Position numbers and translations under genes: made by a program. DNA of 64,000 nt from Mycobacterium sp. MS1601 (GTDB lineage: Bacteria > Actinomycetota > Actinomycetes > Mycobacteriales > Mycobacteriaceae): assembly GCF_001984215.1 (NCBI RefSeq), contig NZ_CP019420.1, positions 4,898,001 through 4,962,000 of the forward strand, given 5' to 3'. Shown here piece after piece: positions 1 through 8,360 of this stretch. The notes under the pieces were generated by a model, which made no database searches, was not told the origin of the DNA, and saw only the letters and a list, made by a program, of their open reading frames with translations. The stretch's first letter is position 1. Every line of letters begins with the position of its first letter.

Positions 1-27
1 CACCCGGCGGCGATAGTGCCGGTGTGA

Positions 28-96
28 TGTCCGTGGGTATGTCCGGGCCGTGTCCGAAATGCCCGGGGATGTGTCGGAAATGTCGGCATATGTCTC
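28..96. repeat. Phased TGTC(C/G)G repeat array upstream of the element's first gene
   Basis: Hexamers TGTCCG begin at 28, 40 and 51, TGTCGG at 72 and 81, and a TGTCTC variant at 91. Spacings are close to one or two helical turns (12, 11, 21, 9, 10). Within the array an 11-mer is nearly repeated at 51-61 and 72-82, differing by one base. Inferred: binding sites (iterons or operator) for an element-encoded regulator or initiator. Nothing else is recognised in bases 1-176. Confidence 0.4.
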
Positions 97-176
97 TCGC
101 AACGTCCGTGAAGTCCAAGTGAACTGAGTCCAGCGCCGGACCGGCGTCAACAGATCACGAAAGGACCAGTAGGACA

Positions 177-521
177 ATGCGTTTGAGAATCGATACGTCT
201 GGGACTCGTTTTATCGTCACCCGCGCTCCTGAGCCACGGCTGAACTTCGAAACCGGCGCCCCGAAAGTCGACACCGCCACCGGGATGCCGATGTACGCCA
301 CCCAGGTCCTCGCGCTGGATGACTCCGGCGGCGAAGTGCTCAATGTCACTGTGGCAGGAGACCCCAAAGTAACAGTCACGCAGTCTGTTTCGGTAGTTGG
401 TCTGGTGGCCATCCCGTGGGCCCAAGGCGATCGCAGCGGGGTGGCGTTCCGTGCTGATGCCCTCACCGCCGCCACCGCCAGTGGTGCTGCGCCGAGTGAG
501 CAGACACGCCCGCAGAAGTAA
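177..521 (+). CDS. Small Pra-like replication/integration activator of an AICE
   Basis: A 114-residue protein without membrane segments. It has a compact, beta-rich-looking N-terminal region (LRIDTSG, FETGAPKVD, a central GEVLNVTVAGDPKV stretch) and a polar tail. Its position directly before an FtsK-like gene and its sequence style match what I recall of Pra-type activators of pSAM2-like elements, which promote replication and excision. That assignment is from memory and not proven by a motif. The start is supported by the AGGA-rich stretch at 162-175 and it lies just downstream of the phased TGTC array, which could be its own operator. An alternative reading is a hypothetical protein of unknown function. 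Confidence 0.6.
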   Translation: MRLRIDTSGTRFIVTRAPEPRLNFETGAPKVDTATGMPMYATQVLALDDSGGEVLNVTVAGDPKVTVTQSVSVVGLVAIPWAQGDRSGVAFRADALTAATASGAAPSEQTRPQK

Positions 522-624
522 CAACCCCCAAGCGGGTGTGGGGTGCGGTGAGCAGATCATCGCACCCCACACCCCGACACCCCGGGCATTGCTGTTGACC
601 ACACGCTCACGGAGGGCATCTCTC

Positions 625-2070
625 ATGACATCGAACAAGAAGAACACCACCAACGGTGGATCAGGCGATGACGACTGGATCGGAGAACTGGTCATGTCGC
701 TGTTCACCGCATCCGGGTATGTGCTGTGGTGGGCGGTGCTCTTCCCGGCGATCAGCGTGCCCATCATCGCCAGCCTCGTCCTTGCTATCAGCCACGGCCC
801 ACGCGTGGGCCTGATCTGCGCGATCGTGTGCAGTGCCGGGTATGCGGGCTGGGCCAGGCTCCAACCGGGGTCATTTCGCGCCTGGGTGACCGAACCGGTA
901 CGGCGGCGCTGGCTCACGTGGTCGCGCTACACCCGCACCTGGGAATCGACCTGCACCTTGCACGGCCTGACCGCCACCCTCGGCGGACGCACTCTCACTC
1001 CCACCCTGCGCACGGTGACGGTCGGTAAAACCACCGATGTGCTCGTGGTGCGGATCGTCACCGGCCAGTCCGTGGCAGATTGGCATAAACAGTCCGACGC
1101 GCTGGCCGCCGCGTGGCGCGCCGGCCGCATCAGCATCACCGCCATCTCGCCCGGCGAACTGCGCATCACGTTAATGCGCGCAGACGTGCTAGCTGAACCG
1201 ATCGCCCTGCCCATGCCAACCCCGGCCACCCGGGCCGATCTGGTGTCGGTGCGGGTCGGGATCACCGAAACGCGACATTGGTGGCAGGTGCCGCTGCTCG
1301 GTCACCACGTGCTGATCGCCGGGGCAACCGGCGCCGGCAAAGGCTCAGTGCTGTGGTCGTTGATCGCCGGCATTGCCCCCGCGGTGAAGACCGGGCTGGT
1401 CCGGTTGTGTGTCATCGACCCCAAAGGCGGCATGGAACTCGGTGCCGGAGCACCCCTGTTCACCGTGTTCACCCACGACGCCACCGACACCACCCTGGAG
1501 TTGCTACGCCAGCTCGTCATGGTGATGCACGCCCGGGCGAATCGTCTGCGTGGCCACACCCGCCTGCACACCCCCACGACGTCGGAGCCGTTGTTCGTTG
1601 TGGTGATCGATGAGATCGCCGCACTGACCGCATACGTGACCGACCGCAAGGTCCGCACCGAAATCGAACAACTCCTGGGCCTGCTGCTCTCCCAAGGCCG
1701 CGCGGTCGGCATCAGCGTGGTCGCCGCGGTCCAAGACCCGGCCAAAGACACCCTGCCGGTACGGCAGCTGTTCACGGTGCGGATCGGGTTGCGGCTGACC
1801 GAAGCCACCCAAACCACCATGGTCCTCGGCCAAGGGGCACGCGATGCCGGGGCAGAATGCGACCGCATCCCCGACACCACCCCCGGGGTGGGCTACATGA
1901 TGGTTGACGGCATCGCCCACGCCCAGCGGGTGCGGGCCTTTCACGTCACCGACCACGACATCACCGCCCTGGCCAGCCGGTTCCGCCGAACCGCGAGGCG
2001 ACCGAACAAGCCCCACCAGTCACACAACACCGATACCGGCCACACCGCGAGTGAGGGCAGCGGTGAATAG
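625..2070 (+). CDS. FtsK/SpoIIIE-type DNA translocase (TraSA-like transfer protein)
   Basis: A 481-residue P-loop ATPase. The N-terminus is polar, followed by two membrane segments (about residues 30-55 and 58-75). The motor domain has Walker A GATGAGKGS near residue 232 and Walker B VVVIDEIAAL near 322. Known: AICE Tra proteins of this class move double-stranded DNA between mycelial cells by hexameric pumping, without a relaxase. The frame is open back to 397, but the ATG at 625 has an excellent ribosome site (GGAGGG, 611-616) and gives the expected short cytoplasmic N-terminus. The stop overlaps the GTG of the replication gene, which suggests translational coupling. Function as conjugal translocase is inferred from family and neighbours. 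Confidence 0.85.
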   Translation: MTSNKKNTTNGGSGDDDWIGELVMSLFTASGYVLWWAVLFPAISVPIIASLVLAISHGPRVGLICAIVCSAGYAGWARLQPGSFRAWVTEPVRRRWLTWSRYTRTWESTCTLHGLTATLGGRTLTPTLRTVTVGKTTDVLVVRIVTGQSVADWHKQSDALAAAWRAGRISITAISPGELRITLMRADVLAEPIALPMPTPATRADLVSVRVGITETRHWWQVPLLGHHVLIAGATGAGKGSVLWSLIAGIAPAVKTGLVRLCVIDPKGGMELGAGAPLFTVFTHDATDTTLELLRQLVMVMHARANRLRGHTRLHTPTTSEPLFVVVIDEIAALTAYVTDRKVRTEIEQLLGLLLSQGRAVGISVVAAVQDPAKDTLPVRQLFTVRIGLRLTEATQTTMVLGQGARDAGAECDRIPDTTPGVGYMMVDGIAHAQRVRAFHVTDHDITALASRFRRTARRPNKPHQSHNTDTGHTASEGSGE

Positions 2071-3565
2071 CTCCACGACATCGGCGCAGCTTGTCCTACC
2101 GGGTGTTCCGGATACAGTTGGCACCGCCCAGGTGGTCGAGCAGATGGTGCGGCGCGCCGCCTCGATGGGATACGAATCCTGGTGGCGACGAGCAGAATCC
2201 GTCGGATTCTGCGCCCACCCCATCCAGCTGATCGGTGCCGATGAGTACGGGCGTCAGCGGGTGGTATGGATACGCTGCAACAACCGCCGCGCCCACATCT
2301 GCCCCTCCTGCTCGGATCTCTACGCCCGCGACACCTGGCAACTCGTGCACGCCGGTGCCGCTGGCGGTCACCACGGCATGCCCACCACGGTGGCCGATCA
2401 TCCGCAAGTGTTTGTCACTCTCACCGCACCGAGCTTCGGGGCCGTCCACACCGCCACGAAGTCACGGGAGAAGGCAGCGCAGGTGTGCCGCGACCAGCGC
2501 CGGGTCGGCGGCTACCGACGCTGTCCGCATGGAAAACAATTGTGGTGCACAATGTCCCATGATCATGGCGACGAGCGGGTCGGCCAGCCGCTGTGTCCGG
2601 AGTGCTACGACTATGCCGGGCATGTGCTGTTCACGTGGCACCTGCCCGAACTGTGGCGACGCTTCACCATCACCCTGCGGCGCGCCCTACGCAAAAGCCT
2701 GAAAGCCGCCGGAGTTGACCCGGATATGGTGCGAGTGAGCTTCATCAAGATCGTCGAACTGCAAGCCCGCGCTATCCCACACATCCACGCACTGATCCGC
2801 CTGGATCCCCACGACGATCTTGACCGCCCCGGGTGGGAATCACCTATCGGTGCAGTCGAACTCGCTAGGGTCATCCAGTACGCCACCCGCACCGTCACAC
2901 TCACCGTCAACGACCCGATAGCCGATGGCGGTGGCGGTGGCGGTGGGCAGACGATACGGTTCGGCACACAGATCGACACCCAACCGCTAACCGCATCGGT
3001 GGATCCACCGCCAAATGAGCACAATTCAGGCTCAGGCCGGTCCATGTCTAGCCGGCTGGTGGCGCGCTATCTCGCCAAGTATGTCACCAAATCCTTGGCA
3101 GACCTCGGAATCAGCGCACGCCGACTATCTACGGAAGCCATACCCGACCTGGACGTGTCCGAGCATGTGCGGACCATCCTGACTACCATCAGCGATCTCG
3201 CGGACAAAGGACTGTCCGGCATCGGGCGGTGGTTGCACACCCTCGGATTCCGCGGCCACATCACCAGCAAATCCCGCCGTTATTCGACTACTATGACCGT
3301 GCTGCGCGAACAGCGCGCCATTTGGACGCGTGAGGAAAACTCGAAAAGCACTGCATACCAACACGATCGCGACTGTGACTTCGCCGGTGGCGATGATATG
3401 GTGGCGTGGGAGTTTGACCGTGCCGGCCCCGGGAGCCTCGGCGATCGCAGTCTCGTCTATTCCGCGGCCCTCCAACGTATTCACATCCGCCGCATCGGAC
3501 TAGTGGAAGCCCGTCGCCACACACGCAGCCAGCATTGGGATTCACCAGGGGCAAGCGATGGCTGA
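2063..3565 (+). CDS. RepSA-like rolling-circle replication initiator
   Basis: A 500-residue protein from a GTG that overlaps the preceding stop codon. The frame is open back to 1904, but that part is a shadow of the translocase gene. Seen: two cysteine-rich segments (C-N-N...CPSC near residue 71 and CPHG...CPECY near 153-185) that look like zinc ribbons, an HIH motif at 240-242 typical of HUH endonucleases, and RYLAKYVTK near 335 that probably carries the catalytic tyrosine. Known: RepSA of pSAM2-type elements nicks a double-strand origin for rolling-circle replication after excision. A Gly-rich low-complexity stretch sits near residue 295. The stop overlaps the next ORF's ATG. Confidence 0.8.
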   Translation: MNSSTTSAQLVLPGVPDTVGTAQVVEQMVRRAASMGYESWWRRAESVGFCAHPIQLIGADEYGRQRVVWIRCNNRRAHICPSCSDLYARDTWQLVHAGAAGGHHGMPTTVADHPQVFVTLTAPSFGAVHTATKSREKAAQVCRDQRRVGGYRRCPHGKQLWCTMSHDHGDERVGQPLCPECYDYAGHVLFTWHLPELWRRFTITLRRALRKSLKAAGVDPDMVRVSFIKIVELQARAIPHIHALIRLDPHDDLDRPGWESPIGAVELARVIQYATRTVTLTVNDPIADGGGGGGGQTIRFGTQIDTQPLTASVDPPPNEHNSGSGRSMSSRLVARYLAKYVTKSLADLGISARRLSTEAIPDLDVSEHVRTILTTISDLADKGLSGIGRWLHTLGFRGHITSKSRRYSTTMTVLREQRAIWTREENSKSTAYQHDRDCDFAGGDDMVAWEFDRAGPGSLGDRSLVYSAALQRIHIRRIGLVEARRHTRSQHWDSPGASDG

Positions 3566-3755
3566 ACGATGCCCAACCCCACATGCTCGCTCCGAACGTG
3601 ACGCTCGAATTAATGCACCGAGCATGTCAGAGGGAGGTGTTCAAATTGACCTGCCGAACCGGAATCGGCTTCCGCGCGAGGCCAACCGCGCGCTGGTAAA
3701 CGTCATACTGGCTGTGCGGGACCGGACCCGCGGATCACGGAGGGAAGTGGCATGA
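3558..3755 (+). CDS. Small basic protein of unknown function between rep and int
   Basis: A 65-residue, Arg-rich ORF. Its ATG overlaps the replication gene stop and its TGA overlaps the integrase ATG (ATGA), so it is embedded in the operon. A shorter start at 3624 would leave 43 residues. I recognise no domain. The position is where pSAM2-like elements carry an excisionase (xis), so a recombination directionality factor is the attractive guess, but the sequence does not show a helix-turn-helix that I can identify. It could also be a non-functional linker ORF. Confidence 0.45.
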   Translation: MAERCPTPHARSERDARINAPSMSEGGVQIDLPNRNRLPREANRALVNVILAVRDRTRGSRREVA

Positions 3756-5398
3756 GCCTCAGGTTCGCTTTCTATGGCCGAGTGAGTACCGAGGACGCTC
3801 AAGATCCTGAGGCGAGCCGCAGCTGGCAGAAACGTCGTGCCATCGATCTGATCACTCCGCATGGCGGAGTCCTCGCTGTCGACTACTTCGATATAGGTCA
3901 AAGCCGTTCGCTTCCCTGGAAACGCAGACCGGAGGCTTCACGTTTGCTTGCAGATGTCACTTCTCGTGACCGTGGCTTCGATGCCGTGGTGATCGGGGAA
4001 CCTGCTCGCGCGTTCTACGGACCGCAATTTGCGCTCACCTTCCCGGTGCTCACGCACTACGGCGTCGGCCTATGGGTGCCTGAAGTTGGCGGAGCGGTTG
4101 ATCCCGGATCCGAGGCACACGACCTCGTGATGACGCTCTTCGGCGGAATGAGCAAGGGGGAACGTGCACGAATCCAGATGCGCGTCCGTACCGCGATGTC
4201 GGCACTCGCGCAGGACACAATCAGGTACCTCGGCGGTCGCCCACCGTACGGTTATCGACTCGTCGATGCCGGCCCGCACCCGAACCCCGCCAAGGCAAGT
4301 CTTGGGCAGCGTCTTCACCGCCTGGAGCCTGATTCCGAGACCGCCCCGACCGTCGAGCGGATCTATCGCATGTATGCCGATGGTGCTGGCTTGCGCTTCA
4401 TCGCACAACAGCTCACCGACGATGGAGTGCCATCACCGAGCCAATACGACCCGGCACGGAACCGGCATCGTGACCCACGTGGATGGTCCCATTCGGCGAT
4501 CCGCGCCATACTCGACAACCCTGCGTACTGCGGTATCCGTGTCTGCGGCAAGCAGGAGAAGTATGAGGTCCTTTTGAACCCCGATGATGTCGCCGCGGGA
4601 TATGAGACCCGCATGCGGTGGCGCGATCGGGCCGACTGGATCGCACCCGACCAACGCACGCACGAAGCGCTGATCTCTGATGAGCTGGCGCAGGCTGTTC
4701 GTCTCCGGATGCGGGCGCGGCGTGGTCCCGGTCGCGTGTGCAGCAGAGAATCGACAGTGCCGTATGCGCTGCGTGGGCTGCTGTTCTGCGCCGCATGTGG
4801 ACGGCGAATGCAGGGCGCCGCCCGACCGGGGAAGCAAACAACGCGGATCCTCTATCGTTGTGAGTTCGGCAAGTCACGTTCTGTACCTGCGGACCTAAGT
4901 GATCATCCGCGCACCGTCTATCTCCGTGAAGACGCAGTGACAGCACGACTCGACGAATGGATCGCCACTCTGGCCGATCCAGAAGACCTCGCACGCGGGC
5001 AAGACGTGGACCCGGCGGCCGGACCTGGCTACGCCGCCTTGCAGCGCCAGCTGAGCGAGGCGAATGCCAAGGTGGCCGCGTTGATTACCGCCGTGGAGTC
5101 TGGCGTGGCCGTTGAGGATCTAGCTGCCGCGTTGCGTCAACGTACCGCCGAGCGCGACGAGCTGAGGGCACGTCTTGAGCGAGCGGAGCGGCCCCGCGCC
5201 ATGTCTGCCGCACAGATCAGCGACTTAGTCGAGGAACTGGGTGGACTCTCAGCGGTCCTCGGCGCGGCAACCGGGTCTGAGCGCGCCGAGGTATACGCCA
5301 GCCTGGGCCTTCGTCTTGACTACGACCCGCATCTTCAGCGGGTCACGGCGACTGCCGACTTAAGTCGTGTCGCCGGACGTGTCCGAGGGGGGACTTGA
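3752..5398 (+). CDS. Large serine recombinase (integrase)
   Basis: A 548-residue large serine recombinase. The N-terminal resolvase fold carries the nucleophile in GRVST (Ser12), and MSKGERARIQ near 135 begins the long linking helix. The recombinase domain follows (GGRPPYGYRLVD near 165), then a zinc ribbon (LLFCAACGRRM near 346 plus a later YRC), then a coiled coil (about 425-480) that in this family controls synapsis and directionality. Known: these enzymes recombine attP and attB without host factors and need a directionality factor to excise. Odd: the last codons and the TGA are the 3' end of tRNA-Leu read on the opposite strand, so the gene's end is formed by the host attachment site. 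Confidence 0.9.
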   Translation: MSLRFAFYGRVSTEDAQDPEASRSWQKRRAIDLITPHGGVLAVDYFDIGQSRSLPWKRRPEASRLLADVTSRDRGFDAVVIGEPARAFYGPQFALTFPVLTHYGVGLWVPEVGGAVDPGSEAHDLVMTLFGGMSKGERARIQMRVRTAMSALAQDTIRYLGGRPPYGYRLVDAGPHPNPAKASLGQRLHRLEPDSETAPTVERIYRMYADGAGLRFIAQQLTDDGVPSPSQYDPARNRHRDPRGWSHSAIRAILDNPAYCGIRVCGKQEKYEVLLNPDDVAAGYETRMRWRDRADWIAPDQRTHEALISDELAQAVRLRMRARRGPGRVCSRESTVPYALRGLLFCAACGRRMQGAARPGKQTTRILYRCEFGKSRSVPADLSDHPRTVYLREDAVTARLDEWIATLADPEDLARGQDVDPAAGPGYAALQRQLSEANAKVAALITAVESGVAVEDLAAALRQRTAERDELRARLERAERPRAMSAAQISDLVEELGGLSAVLGAATGSERAEVYASLGLRLDYDPHLQRVTATADLSRVAGRVRGGT

Positions 5399-5465
5399 AC
5401 CCCCACGCCCGTTAATAGGGCACTAGCACCTCAAGCTAGCGCGTCTGCCATTCCGCCACTCGGAC
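5380..5465 (-). tRNA. tRNA-Leu (anticodon GAG)
   Basis: The minus strand folds into a class II tRNA. The acceptor GTCCGAG (5465-5459) pairs with CTCGGAC (5387-5381), with discriminator A at 5380. The anticodon arm is CTAGC-TTGAGGT-GCTAG with GAG as anticodon, there is a long variable arm, and the T-arm is GGGGG-TTCAAGT-CCCCC. CCA is not encoded. The tRNA is complete even though a mobile element abuts its 3' end, so the element restores the 3' terminus on integration. Confidence 0.95.
5381..5400. other. Probable attachment-site core at the tRNA-Leu 3' end
   Basis: This segment is at once the acceptor/T-arm 3' half of tRNA-Leu and the last five codons plus stop (TGA 5396-5398) of the integrase. 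Known: tRNA 3' ends are classic integration sites. Inferred: the crossover lies in or next to this segment. The matching partner site at the left end of the element is outside the window, so the exact core length cannot be fixed. Confidence 0.55.
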
Positions 5466-5569
5466 CTGTGTTTCACACTCGCCCGCTTCGGCTACAAAGC
5501 GTGGCGGGCGACTAAGGCTATCGGATGCACCCGGCTGATCCCAAACCAGCGGGTGTTAGAAAGGGGACT

Positions 5570-6894
5570 GTGAGCACTCCCGCGCAAGAGGTTGTCGGAC
5601 TCGTCAGCTCGTTGATCCGGTTCGACACCTCCAACACCGGTGATCTCACCACCACCAAGGGTGAGGAGCAGTGCGCCCGCTGGATCATCGAACAGCTCGA
5701 AGAGGTGGGCTACACCTGCGAGTACGTCGAATCCGGGGCCCCAGGACGAGGCAATGTGTTCGCCCGGCTCGAAGGCGCTGACCGCAGTCGCGGAGCGCTG
5801 TTGGTGCACGGGCACCTGGATGTGGTGCCCGCAGAGGCCTCCGACTGGAGTGTGCACCCGTTCTCGGGGCGGTCGAGGACGGCTACGTCTGGGGTCGTGG
5901 CGCCATCGACATGAAAAACATGGTCGGCATGATGCTCGCGGTGGCCCGGCACTTCAAACGGGCAGGCATCGTGCCGCCGCGCGATCTGGTGTTCGCCTTC
6001 GTCGCCGACGAGGAAGCCGGCGGCAAGTACGGTTGCCGGTGGCTGGTGGAGAACCGTCCCGAGTTGTTCGACGGCATCACCGAAGCCATCGGCGAGGTGG
6101 GTGGCTACTCGCTGACCGTGCCCACCCGCGACGGCGGCGAGCGTCGGCTGTACCTGATCGAGACGGCCGAAAAGGGCATGCTGTGGATGAAGCTGACGGC
6201 CCGCGCCCGCGCCGGGCACGGCTCGATGATCCACCCCGACAACGCCGTCACCATGTTGGCCGAGGCCGTCGCCAAACTGGGCCGTCACCAGTTCCCGCTG
6301 GTGCTCAGCCCGGCGGTCAACGAGTTCCTCACCGCCGTGGCGGAGGAGACCGGCTACAGCTTCGACCCGGAATCGGCGGACCTCGACGGCACCATCGCCA
6401 AGCTCGGCTCCATCTCCCGGATCATCAACGCCACCTTGCGAGACACCGTGAACCCGACGATGCTCAACGCCGGCTACAAGGCCAACGTCATTCCCGCCAC
6501 CGCCGAAGCGGTGCTGGACTGCCGGGTGATCCCCGGCCGGCAGGCGGCGTTCGAGCGGGAGGTCGACGAGATCATCGGCCCGGATGTCACTCGTGAGTGG
6601 GTCACCGAATTGCCGTCATATGAAACGAGTTTCGACGGTGACCTGGTGGAGGCCATGAACTCCGCGCTGCTGACCGTCGACCCGCAGGCCCGCACCGTGC
6701 CGTACATGCTCTCGGCCGGTACCGATGCAAAACACTTCGCCCGCTTGGGTATCCGGTGCTTCGGCTTCATCCCGCTGCGGCTGCCGCCCGAGCTGGACTT
6801 CACCGCGCTGTTCCACGGCGTCGACGAGCGGGTCCCGGTGGACGCGCTGACGTTCGGCGTCGACGTGCTCGAGCACTTCCTGAAGAACTGCTGA
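5570..6894 (+). pseudogene. M20 family peptidase/deacylase (DapE-like, Rv2141c ortholog), one-base frameshift
   Basis: Two adjacent frames together encode a full-length M20 metallopeptidase of about 441 residues. The first frame runs from the GTG at 5570 (ribosome site GAAAGGGGA at 5558-5567) through the metal-ligand segment HGHLDVVP to about 5866. The second continues with WGRGAIDMKN, ADEEAGG and TDAKHF to the stop at 6892-6894. Adding one G to the GGGG run at 5866-5869 restores the family sequence ...FSG-AVEDGYVW.... Known: M20 enzymes use two zinc ions to cleave amide bonds; the natural substrate of this mycobacterial ortholog is unsettled. Inferred: an intact gene with a sequence error is more likely than a real pseudogene, because everything after the shift is perfectly conserved in style. 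Confidence 0.85.
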
Positions 6895-6912
6895 CCGAGA
6901 AAGGGATCGTCC

Positions 6913-7443
6913 ATGGCATTTCCGTACAACCCGTATGAGTTCCTGCCGAAGCTGCCCGGCTTCACTCTCACCTCCGAGTCGTTCGTCGACGGTGCGGTGT
7001 GGGGCAAAGCTCAGGTAAGCGGCTTGATGGGCGCGGGCGGTGAAGACGAATCACCGCAGCTGAGCTGGTCCGGTTTCCCAGAGGAGACCCGCAGCTTCGC
7101 CGTCACCGTCTACGACCCCGACGCGCCCACGGTGTCCGGCTTCTGGCACTGGGCGGTGGCCAACCTGCCCGGCACGGTCACCGACCTGCCCGCTGGGGTG
7201 GGTGACGGCAGCTCGCTGCCGGGAGACGCCATCACCTTGCGCAACGACGCCGGACTGCACCGCTTCGTCGGTGCCGCCCCGCCCGCGGGCCACGGCCCGC
7301 ACCGCTACATCGTGGCCGTGCATGCTCTGCAGGTCGAAAAGCTCGACCTCACCGAGGACGCGTCACCGGCATACCTGGGCTTCAATCTTTTCGGAAACGC
7401 GATCGCCCGTGCGCTGATCCACGGGACCTACGAGCAGAACTGA
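6913..7443 (+). CDS. YbhB/YbcL family PEBP-like protein (Rv2140c/TB18.6 ortholog)
   Basis: A 176-residue phosphatidylethanolamine-binding-protein fold. Seen: the anion-pocket motif YDPDAPT near residue 68, HWAVANLP shortly after, and [12 protein letters not shown] near 130, all hallmarks of the bacterial PEBP family. Known: cytosolic proteins of uncertain function that bind anionic ligands. The gene follows the M20 gene by 18 bases with a clear ribosome site (GAGAAAGGG), the same pairing as in M. tuberculosis. Its last 16 bases overlap the convergent GntR gene. Confidence 0.9.
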   Translation: MAFPYNPYEFLPKLPGFTLTSESFVDGAVWGKAQVSGLMGAGGEDESPQLSWSGFPEETRSFAVTVYDPDAPTVSGFWHWAVANLPGTVTDLPAGVGDGSSLPGDAITLRNDAGLHRFVGAAPPAGHGPHRYIVAVHALQVEKLDLTEDASPAYLGFNLFGNAIARALIHGTYEQN

Positions 7444-8237
7444 GACCGGCCGCCGGGCGTCACCCTCATCCCGTCGGACAGTTTGGACTCCGACCGCACC
7501 TGTAACCGGGTGCGGTCGGCCCGGAACAGATCCACGGAGTATTCGGTGGGTCTGCCGTTCTGGTCATAACCCACTCGCTCCAACTGCAACGCCGGGGTTC
7601 CGGCGGGCTGGCCCAGCAGTGCTCCCTCGACCGCCGACAACGACACGATCTCGATGGACTCGTCGACCACCGAGATCCGCACGCCCAGCCGGTTCCACAG
7701 GGTGCGGTACATCGACGAGGTCATTTCGGTGCGCAGCACCGCCGCCAACTCGGGTCGCAGATACATCTGCTCCAGCGACAGCGTCTCGCCGTCGGCGTGC
7801 CGAAGCCGCAGCGCCGAGACCACGGACTGCCCGTCCGAGAGCCGCAATGATTGCGCCACATGGGGATCCGGCGTCACCATGCCGGAGCGGATCACCGTGG
7901 TGCCGTCCCGAAAACCCTGTTCGGCCAGGATCTCCGGGATTCCTTTGACCGTGTTGAGGCTGCGCAGCACACCGCGGCTACCGCAATAGGGCTGCGAGGC
8001 CTGTGGCGCGGCGTCGCGGGCACTGACCGCGGTCAGATAGGCGCCCCCCGCCCTTCCCTTCACCCGGTTGATGGTGCCCTGCTGCTCCAGCAGCTCGAGG
8101 GCCTTGCGCACCGTGGTCCTCGACGTGCCGAGCCGCTCGGCCAGTACCCGCTCGGCAGGCATGCGTGCCTCACCGCGACCGGCCAGCTCGTCGGCCAGCC
8201 GTCGCAGCGCTTCGTGAGCGTGCGCAACAGCAAGCAT
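7428..8237 (-). CDS. GntR/HutC family transcriptional regulator
   Basis: About 269 residues. The N-terminal winged helix-turn-helix has the GntR signature ([21 protein letters not shown]). A UTRA-type ligand domain follows (about residues 85-255; [11 protein letters not shown] and [12 protein letters not shown] are typical). Known: HutC-type regulators sense a small pathway metabolite and repress the adjacent catabolic genes. The ATG at 8237 gives a normal N-terminus; the frame is open further upstream to 8267. It is divergent from the phosphatase-symporter-amidase-kinase operon starting at 8361, which it very likely controls. Confidence 0.85.
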   Translation of the reverse strand: MLAVAHAHEALRRLADELAGRGEARMPAERVLAERLGTSRTTVRKALELLEQQGTINRVKGRAGGAYLTAVSARDAAPQASQPYCGSRGVLRSLNTVKGIPEILAEQGFRDGTTVIRSGMVTPDPHVAQSLRLSDGQSVVSALRLRHADGETLSLEQMYLRPELAAVLRTEMTSSMYRTLWNRLGVRISVVDESIEIVSLSAVEGALLGQPAGTPALQLERVGYDQNGRPTEYSVDLFRADRTRLQVRSESKLSDGMRVTPGGRSQFCS

Positions 8238-8337
8238 GAATTCACGGTATCGGCGCGCGACGGTCACCGCAGACCTACCTGTCGGTCCACAGGCGCTGTT
8301 TACACGTCCTTAACGCACGCCTCACCGAACCAGAAAT

Positions 8338-8347
8338 GGTCTAACCC
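8338..8347. promoter_or_regulatory. Possible GntR operator half-site
   Basis: GGTCTAACCC resembles an imperfect version of the GGTCTAGACC core bound by HutC-subfamily GntR proteins (the DasR/NagR type). It lies 14 bases before the first codon of the operon in the divergent intergenic region. There is only one site and the palindrome is incomplete. Confidence 0.25.
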
Positions 8348-8360
8348 GACAGTCGAACCC

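Larger units (their letters stand above)
1..5398 (+). mobile_element. Right part of an actinomycete integrative (conjugative) element inserted at tRNA-Leu
   Basis: Seen: five same-strand, mostly overlapping genes run up to the tRNA-Leu 3' end: Pra-like regulator, FtsK-type ATPase, RepSA-like initiator, 65-residue ORF and serine integrase. Known: pSAM2-type actinomycete elements (AICEs) carry pra, an FtsK-like tra, repSA, xis and int, usually with a tyrosine integrase acting on a tRNA 3' end. Inferred: this is the replication/transfer/integration half of such an element, with a serine instead of a tyrosine integrase. The left boundary is outside the window, because no second copy of the tRNA 3' segment was found in the first 176 bases. 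Mating-pore accessory (spd) genes are not visible and may lie to the left. Confidence 0.75.

Noticed and set aside
1..176. Left attachment site of the integrative element
   Set aside because: No copy of the tRNA-Leu 3' segment was found here, so the left end must lie outside the window.
5479..5511. TCGCCCGC ... GCGGGCGA inverted repeat between tRNA-Leu and the M20 gene
   Set aside because: The loop is 17 bases with little else paired, and it lies upstream of both flanking genes, so it is not a terminator. I could not link it to a known operator.
5866..5869. Phase variation by G-run slippage in the M20 peptidase and other broken genes
   Set aside because: Runs of 4-6 are too short for typical phase-variable tracts, the genes include housekeeping types, and all six are off by the same one-base loss. 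Sequencing error explains all of them.
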